Shown: positions 5,354-10,493 of the stretch, piece after piece
How the letters are laid out: each line of letters starts with the position of its first letter
Position numbering within the stretch: position 1 is the first letter of the stretch
Source: JAJPKK01 sp035311445
GTDB taxonomy: Bacteria > Pseudomonadota > Alphaproteobacteria > Rhizobiales > Xanthobacteraceae
Length of the DNA: 10,493 nucleotides
Direction of reading: 5' to 3'
NCBI GenBank assembly: GCA_035311445.1
Contig: DATGCX010000449.1
Span: 1 to 10,493 of the forward strand
Program-made: the position numbers and the translations under genes
The notes under the pieces: model-generated
Told to the model about the DNA's origin: nothing
The model's database searches: none
The model's input: only the letters and a program-made list of their open reading frames with translations

Positions 5354-6937
5354 ATGAACGAACCGCGCGTCAACATTCCGGAATGGACCGTCTCGGAGCT
5401 CTCAGCTGCGCTCAAGCGCACGGTCGAGGACACCTACGGCCATGTGCGGGTACGCGGCGAAATTTCCGGTTTTCGCGGGCCGCATTCCTCCGGCCATGCC
5501 TATTTCGCCCTCAAGGATGAAGGTGCGCGGATCGACGCGGTTGTCTGGAAAACTGCGCTCGGCCGTATGCGTATAAAGCCTGAGGAAGGCCTCGAGGTCA
5601 TCGCCACCGGCCGGCTTACCACTTTTCCGGGGCGCTCGACTTATCAGATCGTTATCGAGAGCCTGGAGCCTGCAGGTCTCGGCGCCCTGATGGCGCTGTT
5701 GGAACAGCGTAAAAAGAAGCTTGCGGCGGAAGGCCTGTTCGACGACGCACGCAAGCATCGCCTGCCGTACCTCCCGACCGTCATTGGCGTCGTCACGTCG
5801 CCGACCGGTGCAGTCATCCGCGATATTCTGCATCGTCTGGCCGAGCGATTTCCGCGTCGCGTTGTGGTGTGGCCTGTCCGGGTGCAGGGCGATGGTGCGG
5901 CCGAAGAGATCGCCGCCGCAATTCGCGGCTTCAACGCGCTCGCGAGCGGGGGCCCGATCCCGCGGCCCGATCTTCTGATCGTGGCCCGCGGCGGCGGATC
6001 GATCGAAGATTTGTGGTCGTTCAACGAAGAGATTGTGGTGCGCGCCGCCGCGGACAGCGTGATCCCCCTTATTTCCGGCGTGGGCCATGAGACCGACGTG
6101 ACGCTGATCGATTTCGTCGCCGATCGTCGCGCCCCGACACCGACCGCGGCGGCCGAAATCGCCGTGCCGGTGAGGTCGGAGTTGATCGGCCGTATCGACG
6201 GCCTGGCGCACCGCGCCCTCTCGTGCTGGGCGCGTGGCCATGACCACCGCCGCACTGAACTGCGCGCCGCAACGCGTGCGTTGCCACCGGCCGATATGCT
6301 GTTGGGGCTGCCGCGCCAGCGCCTCGACGGCGCCGCCGACCGGCTGCCCCGCGCGCTCATCGCGAACGCGCAGCTGCATCACAGTGACTATTCGCGCATC
6401 GCCGGGCGGCTGATACCGCTAACGCTGATGAACCGCATCAGGCGCGACCAGGAGCGGGTGATCTCGTTGGCGGGACGCGCAAATCAATGCATGCGGGTGG
6501 AGCGTGAACGGCGGCGCGAGCGGTTTCTCACGGCCTCGGTACGGCTGGCCGCGAGCCTGCGCGCCAATGCCGAGGCGCAGCGCGTGCGCGTTGCGCGTGC
6601 CCGTGAGCGAATTGGCGTGCTGCAGTCACGGGCCGAGCGGGCAGTCCTCAGCCTGATCGACCTGCGATACGCCCGGCTCGACCGTGCCGCTCAGTTGCTC
6701 ACGGCTCTTTCCTATCATGGCGTGCTGGCTCGCGGCTTTGCGCTGGTGCGCGGCACGACTGGGCGGCCACTACGTGCTGCGGCGGCCATTAACCCCGGCG
6801 TGCGGCTCGATATCGAGTTCGCCGACGGGCGCGTACGGGCAACAGCTGAGGCCCGCGCCTTGGCCGGCCCTCCTAGCGCGCAGCCAGTGCGGCGAAAGAC
6901 CCGCCGCAGCAATCCCGGGCAGGGGAGTCTGTTTTAG
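5354..6937 (+). CDS. xseA: Exodeoxyribonuclease VII large subunit
   Basis: This 527-residue protein is the catalytic large subunit of exonuclease VII, which degrades single-stranded DNA from both ends in complex with several XseB subunits. An N-terminal OB-fold (about 10-105; WTVSELSAAL, VRVRGEISGF, HAYFALKDE) binds DNA. The catalytic domain carries GVVTSPTGAVIRDI (145-158), ARGGGSIEDLWSFNEE (211-226) and GVGHETDVTLIDFVADRRAPTPTAAAE (242-268). A long Arg/Ala-rich helical region, the expected coiled-coil arm, follows, then the C-terminal 'VLARGFALVR' segment and a QGSLF end. The frame is open from 5258, but residues before 5354 have no family character and overlap the purD promoter area, so Met at 5354 is preferred. 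No xseB lies in the window. Its stop is four bases from the convergent neighbour's stop. Confidence 0.96.
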   Translation: MNEPRVNIPEWTVSELSAALKRTVEDTYGHVRVRGEISGFRGPHSSGHAYFALKDEGARIDAVVWKTALGRMRIKPEEGLEVIATGRLTTFPGRSTYQIVIESLEPAGLGALMALLEQRKKKLAAEGLFDDARKHRLPYLPTVIGVVTSPTGAVIRDILHRLAERFPRRVVVWPVRVQGDGAAEEIAAAIRGFNALASGGPIPRPDLLIVARGGGSIEDLWSFNEEIVVRAAADSVIPLISGVGHETDVTLIDFVADRRAPTPTAAAEIAVPVRSELIGRIDGLAHRALSCWARGHDHRRTELRAATRALPPADMLLGLPRQRLDGAADRLPRALIANAQLHHSDYSRIAGRLIPLTLMNRIRRDQERVISLAGRANQCMRVERERRRERFLTASVRLAASLRANAEAQRVRVARARERIGVLQSRAERAVLSLIDLRYARLDRAAQLLTALSYHGVLARGFALVRGTTGRPLRAAAAINPGVRLDIEFADGRVRATAEARALAGPPSAQPVRRKTRRSNPGQGSLF

Positions 6938-6942
6938 ACTCC
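6924..6942. terminator. Stem-loop shared by the convergent ends of xseA and the binding-protein gene
   Basis: GGAGTCT (6924-6930), loop GTTTT, and AGACTCC (6936-6942) form a perfect 7-bp stem, with a G-T pair possible outside it. It contains the last codons and stop of xseA (6935-6937) and reaches the first base of the opposing TAG (6942-6944). Neither side has a following T-run. It is best read as a bidirectional 3'-end hairpin rather than a classic terminator. Confidence 0.5.
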
Positions 6943-7913
6943 TATGGCGACTTCGGCATCTGTAACAGCTCGGCACTCTGCTCGGCAGTCAACGCCCGCG
7001 CGATGTACTTGAACGTAATGGCGTCCTCGATCAGCTCTGCCAGACCCATGACGCGGTCGAGCTGCAGCATTGTCTTGGGATAGAAATTGTCCCGCACCCG
7101 TCGCGCCATCGCTGGCGAAATTGCCGCATATTGGGCAAATGCTGCAATCGCTTTGTCATCCGCATACATCCAGTCGATCGTTTCCCGATAGGCGTCGATG
7201 AAGCGTGCATAAATTTCACGCCGCCGTACCAGATCGGTCGCATTGGCGATGATCACCCTCACGGTCTGATTGCGAACACTCGGCAGATCGTTGGCAAGGG
7301 CGATGAGACGTATTCGGCCCGCCTCCATGGCATCGAGCCCGAATGGCGGGGTCGAGAAGCCGATATCAACCTGCCCCGACATGACCTGGGTGAAGGTTGC
7401 TGGCACGCTGCCGGTCGCCGTGAGCTTCGCAGAGAAATTGCGCTCCTTCATGAAACGCAGCGCCGTGATGTGGGTACCGGAGCCGGAGGTGGAGTAGGCG
7501 AGTGTCATGTTGGGCGTGACGCCCGCGAAGTCCTTGGCCACCGGGGAATCCGATCGCACGAAATAGTATTCGGCGGTCCCGGTCGCCTCGCCGGCGATGA
7601 TGCGCACGGGTGCACCCTTGGTATAGGCGCCGAGCACGCCAAGCGTACCGGCCGCTACACCGATATCGACGCTGCCGGAGATTACGGCCTGCTGGGTTTC
7701 GCCGCCGCCTGAGGTGTAAACGACCTGCAATTCGAGACCGCTGCGGCGAAAGATGCCGGCCGCCTGGCCAATCTCCGCGATGGAAGAATCCCACAAGCCT
7801 CGCTGTCCGATGGCCAGCCGGAGCACGTCGTCAGCACTAGCCGGGCCTGACATTGCGACCGCCAAAGCCGCGATGGCTGTGCAGCGCGCTATGTTGTCTG
7901 CGATACTGCGCAT
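6942..7913 (-). CDS. Orphan ABC-type substrate-binding protein (NMT1/SsuA-like), periplasmic
   Basis: This 323-residue exported protein resembles the NMT1/THI5/SsuA-like solute-binding proteins of ABC importers for nitrate, sulfonates, pyrimidine precursors and similar ligands. A signal peptide covers about 1-27 (hydrophobic TAIAALAVAMSGPASA, cleavage before DD). The family pattern follows: LRLAIGQRGLWDSS, then IGQAAGIFRRSGLELQVVYTSGGGETQQAVISGSVDIGVAAG (about 48-89), STSGSGTH (141-148) in the ligand region, and a second 'QVMSGQVDIGFSTPP' unit (176-190) typical of lobe two. No permease or ATPase gene is nearby, and both neighbours are unrelated in function, so it is an orphan. Its ligand cannot be assigned. 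A TAXI-type TRAP protein is a less likely alternative. Confidence 0.8.
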   Translation of the reverse strand: MRSIADNIARCTAIAALAVAMSGPASADDVLRLAIGQRGLWDSSIAEIGQAAGIFRRSGLELQVVYTSGGGETQQAVISGSVDIGVAAGTLGVLGAYTKGAPVRIIAGEATGTAEYYFVRSDSPVAKDFAGVTPNMTLAYSTSGSGTHITALRFMKERNFSAKLTATGSVPATFTQVMSGQVDIGFSTPPFGLDAMEAGRIRLIALANDLPSVRNQTVRVIIANATDLVRRREIYARFIDAYRETIDWMYADDKAIAAFAQYAAISPAMARRVRDNFYPKTMLQLDRVMGLAELIEDAITFKYIARALTAEQSAELLQMPKSP

Positions 7914-8010
7914 AATTTCGTCATCTTAGGCGCCACGTTCGCCAGATCCTCCACGGCGTGTCAATTCTTCACCCAAATTGGCCCACGGCAACGGCGCAGG
8001 CCACTCACAA

Positions 8011-8045
8011 GCCCGGGCGGAGCATGTTCAGCCCGGAGCGCCGGG
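8011..8045 (-). terminator. GC-rich alternative hairpins after the exported hydrolase gene
   Basis: CCGGGC (8013-8018) can pair with GCCCGG (8031-8036), or CCCGG (8032-8036) with CCGGG (8041-8045) around a 4-base loop; GCCCGGGC (8011-8018) is itself a palindrome. They lie 14-48 bases after the stop of the minus-strand hydrolase, with no T-run. They may be a weak terminator or a degraded intergenic repeat. Confidence 0.3.
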
Positions 8046-8058
8046 ATGTACGTTGCAG

Positions 8059-8904
8059 TCACCGCGCCAGCCACTGTGGCACGCGTTTGAGTGAATCCGC
8101 GCGGGCTGCAGCATCAGTTCCGGTGTGAATGCGGCCAGAGCCGTCGGCCGAAAACGCGTAGCCGGTCCGCACCTGCGGCGGCCGGTTAGGATGGTCAAAG
8201 TCATGAAACGCACCCGGATACACCATAATGCTGATCCGTGCGCTGCGGCCTTTGGCGCCCGCCACCATATGCTCGCAATCTTGCGGCGATGCTACGTCGT
8301 CCGCAGCACCGATCAGGATCAGCGTAGGGATACGGGCAGCCCAGGCCGTCGAGTCGAGGCGGCGGCATCCCGGATAAAACGCGACGGCGGATCGAAAGTC
8401 GAACTTGTCATCGATTTTGCGCTGCGGACGGACGGTCCATAGCACACTGCTGCCGCCGTTCGACCAGCCCAGCAGTGAGATATGGTCCGCCCGCACATCG
8501 GGCTGTTGCTCCAGCCATCGCCGCGCTGCGTTGGCGTCCGCGACCCGCTCACGGTCGGGATGCACCGGGCGATTGCGGGCCGTGCACTGGTTGCCTAGTC
8601 CACGCGAGCTGTAGCTCTCCGGAAATATCACGATAAAGCCGTTCTTGACGAGAAGCTGGGCCCATTCTCGGTATTTGCTGGCGATGGCACCTGAGGGATT
8701 GGTTAAACCGGAACAATCATGCATTCCAACGATGGCTGGAAACGGTCCGGCCCCTTCAGGGCGGTAGACAGTTGCTTTCAGGGTGATGTCCCCGTCGGGA
8801 ATCTCGACGGGCTCCGGACCGCCGGCTACCGCGATCCCGCCAACAAACAGGAGCGCCAGGGCGAGGGACGAAGTATACAAAGCAGGGCCGTAAGGCATAT
8901 GCAT
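8059..8904 (-). CDS. Exported dienelactone-hydrolase-family alpha/beta-hydrolase with Ser nucleophile
   Basis: This 281-residue hydrolase of the dienelactone hydrolase fold is probably periplasmic. A hydrophobic signal segment (about 8-27, LYTSSLALALLFVGGIAVA) is followed by small residues. The mature domain shows VYRPEGAGPFPAIVGMHDCSG (46-66) around the oxyanion site, the nucleophile elbow GWSNGG (146-151, Ser148), an acid in GAADDVASP (199-207, probably Asp202) and His234 in YPGAFHDFDHP. Classical dienelactone hydrolases use Cys, so the Ser suggests an esterase-like or other hydrolase role rather than chloroaromatic breakdown, and no clc-type genes are near. Starts at 8904 and 8898 are both possible. 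It diverges from the propeller gene across a 219-base spacer, so the two may be co-regulated. Confidence 0.82.
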   Translation of the reverse strand: MHMPYGPALYTSSLALALLFVGGIAVAGGPEPVEIPDGDITLKATVYRPEGAGPFPAIVGMHDCSGLTNPSGAIASKYREWAQLLVKNGFIVIFPESYSSRGLGNQCTARNRPVHPDRERVADANAARRWLEQQPDVRADHISLLGWSNGGSSVLWTVRPQRKIDDKFDFRSAVAFYPGCRRLDSTAWAARIPTLILIGAADDVASPQDCEHMVAGAKGRSARISIMVYPGAFHDFDHPNRPPQVRTGYAFSADGSGRIHTGTDAAARADSLKRVPQWLAR

Positions 8905-8915
8905 GTACCCGTATA

Positions 8916-8940
8916 GTTCGTTAGGCTGTATAACACGAAC
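8916..8940. promoter_or_regulatory. 25-bp inverted repeat, candidate operator
   Basis: GTTCGT (8916-8921) and ACGAAC (8935-8940) are exact inverted copies 13 bases apart. The site covers the candidate -10 box and expected start of the minus-strand hydrolase promoter, which suits a dimeric repressor. No regulator gene is in the window. Confidence 0.45.
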
Positions 8941-8954
8941 CTCGGACCTGAAAA
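8927..8954 (-). promoter_or_regulatory. Candidate promoter of the exported hydrolase
   Basis: On the minus strand TTTTCA (8949-8954), a 16-base spacer and TATACA (8927-8932) resemble -35 and -10 boxes (each 4 of 6 to consensus). Transcription would begin near 8920, giving a leader of about 16 bases before the ATG at 8904. Confidence 0.4.
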
Positions 8955-8968
8955 TTAGGGCTCCCTAA
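8955..8968. promoter_or_regulatory. TTAGGG-CT-CCCTAA palindrome
   Basis: A 6-bp perfect inverted repeat with a 2-base centre lies in the middle of the divergent spacer, immediately upstream of the candidate -35 of the leftward promoter. It could be a second regulator site serving both genes. Confidence 0.4.
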
Positions 8969-8996
8969 GCTTTCTGTACAGCGCGCTCGAAGCTTT
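8967..8996 (+). repeat. AAGCTTT direct repeats 23 bp apart
   Basis: AAGCTTT occurs at 8967-8973 and 8990-8996, about two helical turns apart. The second copy overlaps the expected -35 position of a rightward promoter whose candidate -10, TAAAAT, is at 9012-9017. That promoter lacks a good -35, so paired activator sites are plausible but unproven. Confidence 0.3.
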
Positions 8997-9021
8997 GCGG
9001 GTCTGACGGAGTAAAATCTTC

Positions 9022-9066
9022 ATGAATGCTGCGGGACCCGGTCAGCCGCATGACCGCCCGGGCTAA
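9022..9066 (+). other. Possible 14-codon leader frame with internal stem-loop
   Basis: ATG at 9022 opens a 14-codon frame ending in TAA at 9064-9066, after a GGAG at 9008-9011 (10-base spacing). Within it CGGTCA (9039-9044) and TGACCG (9051-9056) form a 6-bp stem. It lies in the presumed leader of the propeller gene. No amino-acid bias suggests attenuation, and it may be chance. Confidence 0.2.
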
Positions 9067-9112
9067 CCGATGGCCTACATCCAACAGTCAAAAAGCCGGA
9101 CACGGAGAATAC

Positions 9113-9118
9113 GGGAGG
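9113..9118 (+). promoter_or_regulatory. Strong ribosome-binding site of the propeller gene
   Basis: GGGAGG at 9113-9118 is spaced 5 bases from the ATG at 9124. It is the clearest ribosome site in the window and decides the start against the ATG at 9070. Confidence 0.75.
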
Positions 9119-9123
9119 AACTG

Positions 9124-10233
9124 ATGAAACGCGTTGCCTATGCCTTGCTTGTCGCCGCCGTACTCGCAGGCCCCCTCACCGCTGCCGCGGACGACGCAAA
9201 GACGGCCATTCCGCAGTTCGAGGTCGATGCCCTGTGGCCAAAGCCGCTGCCCAACAATTGGATTCTCGGTCAAGTTGCGGGTATTACGGTCGATCGGTTC
9301 GATCGCATCTGGGTCGTCCAACGCCCAAATTCGCTCACGCCACGCGAGCGCGCCGCCGAGCAGAACCCGCCCCCCTCCAAGTGCTGTGCCGCGGCGCCAC
9401 CTGTCCTCGTGTTTGACCAATCCGGCAATCTGTTGCGCGCCTGGGGTGGCCCCGGCCCCGGCTATCAATGGCCCGAGACGGAACACGGTATCTTCATAGA
9501 CGACAACGATTTCGTTTGGTTCGCCGGCAGCGGCAAGCCGGACGGCCAGCTTCTCAAGTTCACTATGGATGGCAAGTTCGTGATGCAGATCGGCAAGTCT
9601 GGTACGGGCAACGACAGCAATTCGACCGAGCGGCTTGGCTCGCCGGCCGATATCGCGGTTGATACCGCCGCCAGGGAGGTTTTTGCTGCCGACGGTTACG
9701 CTAACCGCCGCATTGTGGTGTTCGATTCCGAAACCGGAGCGTACAAGCGCCACTGGGGTGCCTACGGCAAGAAGCCAAGCGACGAAAAAACACCGCCTTA
9801 CGATCCGGCGAAACCGCCGTCCCAGCAATTCGGTAATCCGGTGCACTGTGTGCGCTTCGATAAGGACGGACTGGTTTACGTCTGCGATCGCACCAATGAC
9901 CGTGTTCAAATCTTCCGCAAGGACGGCACGTTCGTGTCCGAGCACTTCTACGAAAAGAACACGCTTGCCACCGGCTCGGTCTATGAGCTCGTATTCTCGC
10001 CCGACAAGCAGCAGAAGTTCATGTACATGAATGATGGCGCCAATGGCGAAGTCCGCATCATCGATCACGGTACCAAGGAGGTGCTGGGGCGATTTGGTCG
10101 CGTCGGCCGTCAGGCCGGCCAGTTCATCGCGCTACACAACATTGCGGTCGATCACCAGGGCAACATCTACACTGCTGAAGTAAACACCGGGCAACGCATT
10201 CAGAAGTTCCGGCGACTCGACCCGCAGAATTAG
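9124..10233 (+). CDS. Exported NHL-type six-bladed beta-propeller protein, function unknown
   Basis: This 369-residue secreted protein is built of NHL-like repeats. The start at 9124 gives a textbook signal peptide (MKRVAYALLVAAVLAGPLTAAA, cleavage near 21-22). Repeats of the form 'I.VD..G.IYV.D..N.RIQ.F...G' can be seen starting near residues 51, 120, 172, 238, 286 and 337, enough for a six-bladed propeller. Examples are ADIAVDTAAREVFAADGYANRRIVVF, VRFDKDGLVYVCDRTNDRVQIF and IAVDHQGNIYTAEVNTGQRIQKF. It resembles the propeller of peptidyl-alpha-hydroxyglycine lyases, but no activity can be claimed. The first blade carries an insert rich in Pro/Glu with a vicinal Cys pair (87-88); Cys242 and Cys254 are the other cysteines. 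It diverges from the exported hydrolase, so both may act together outside the inner membrane. A binding or scaffold role is as likely as an enzymatic one. Confidence 0.85.
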   Translation: MKRVAYALLVAAVLAGPLTAAADDAKTAIPQFEVDALWPKPLPNNWILGQVAGITVDRFDRIWVVQRPNSLTPRERAAEQNPPPSKCCAAAPPVLVFDQSGNLLRAWGGPGPGYQWPETEHGIFIDDNDFVWFAGSGKPDGQLLKFTMDGKFVMQIGKSGTGNDSNSTERLGSPADIAVDTAAREVFAADGYANRRIVVFDSETGAYKRHWGAYGKKPSDEKTPPYDPAKPPSQQFGNPVHCVRFDKDGLVYVCDRTNDRVQIFRKDGTFVSEHFYEKNTLATGSVYELVFSPDKQQKFMYMNDGANGEVRIIDHGTKEVLGRFGRVGRQAGQFIALHNIAVDHQGNIYTAEVNTGQRIQKFRRLDPQN

Positions 10234-10329
10234 AGCGGAACTCGGTTGCGTTTGAATGACGTGCAGGTGTCGTCCACGGATGTGTCCCGGCGACGCCGAA
10301 CGTTGAGGCACCAAGCAAGAATAATCGGG

Positions 10330-10352
10330 GTGGCCGGGACAAGCCCAGCCAC
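10330..10352. repeat. Degenerate REP-like palindrome
   Basis: GTGGC (10330-10334) pairs with GCCAC (10348-10352) and GGG (10336-10338) with CCC (10344-10346), across one C/A mismatch, with loop ACAAG. The phrase 'GTGGCCGGGACAAGCCCAGCCAC' is a near match to the 'ATGGCCGGGACAAGCCCGGCCAT' palindrome I remember as widespread in Bradyrhizobium-type intergenic DNA. No T-run follows. The surrounding 10234-10386 holds no gene I can support. Confidence 0.5.
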
Positions 10353-10386
10353 GACCACCCAGGGAGAGGTCTAGGATCAATACCGT

Positions 10387-10493
10387 TCACTTTAGCAGGA
10401 TTCTGATGGCTTGCTTGATATTTACGGGCGGTAGCGGTTTGTCAGATTTGCGTCGGAGCGGAAAGTTGCTCATCTTTCGTTTGACGCCACGTT
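10387..10493 (-). CDS. C-terminal fragment of a protein entering from the right edge; possible transposase tail
   Basis: On the minus strand a frame is open from the window edge to a TGA at 10387-10389, giving 34 residues: a basic stretch with RGVKRKMSNFPLRR, then KPLPPVNIKQAIRILLK. The very basic, proline-containing tail after a 'RGVKRKMSNFPLR' phrase resembles, from memory, the end of IS4-type transposases. It lies about 35 bases beyond the degenerate palindrome. Both the reading frame and the family are uncertain; the start is outside the window. Confidence 0.4.
   Translation of the reverse strand, partial: RGVKRKMSNFPLRRKSDKPLPPVNIKQAIRILLK

Noticed and set aside
5402..6382. 326-codon minus-strand open frame opposite xseA
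   Set aside because: No recognisable motif; xseA motifs are continuous on the other strand.
9088..10068. 326-codon minus-strand open frame opposite the propeller gene
   Set aside because: No ribosome site or domain; the plus strand has a strong ribosome site, a signal peptide and repeated blades.

Overview
The window looks like ordinary chromosome from a high-GC alphaproteobacterium of the order Hyphomicrobiales, probably near Bradyrhizobium/Rhodopseudomonas. I infer this from three things: the GC-rich coding style, a dehalogenase that matches my memory of Rhodopseudomonas palustris RPA1163 residue number for residue number at every catalytic position, and intergenic palindromes of a kind I remember from Bradyrhizobium genomes. 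No database search was possible.

Left part (1-3839, all complete genes on the minus strand). Reading in the direction of transcription, from high to low coordinates: a vapB-vapC toxin-antitoxin pair; a fluoroacetate/haloacetate dehalogenase starting 9 bases after vapC; a 155-base spacer with a stem-loop and GTGGGCA-type palindromes; then an ACAD10/11-like phosphotransferase joined by a TGATG stop/start overlap to a patatin-like lipase. The last two look translationally coupled and may act in lipid or acyl-CoA metabolism. The vapBC pair is lower in GC than its surroundings and has a candidate promoter with a small palindrome.

Middle (3917-6937). purD (purine synthesis, minus) and xseA (exonuclease VII large subunit, plus) diverge from a 162-base spacer. 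xseA converges with an orphan ABC-type substrate-binding protein (6942-7913, minus). Only four bases separate the two stop codons, and one perfect stem-loop spans both gene ends.

Right part (8059-10233). An exported dienelactone-hydrolase-like enzyme with a Ser nucleophile (minus) and an exported NHL-type beta-propeller protein (plus) diverge from a 219-base regulatory spacer. The spacer holds a candidate promoter overlapped by a 25-bp inverted repeat, a second palindrome, and a pair of direct repeats. A degenerate palindromic repeat lies beyond the propeller gene.

Edges. Both window ends carry only the C-terminal ends of open frames that point toward the window interior (1-71 plus, 10387-10493 minus). 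They resemble transposase tails. If the window is a whole contig, it may have been broken at insertion sequences.

I see no rRNA, tRNA, CRISPR array, prophage or defence island apart from vapBC. Most of the window is conventional. The points most worth a second look are the dehalogenase sitting in a toxin-antitoxin operon, the stem-loop shared by xseA and its convergent neighbour, and the divergent control region at 8905-9123.
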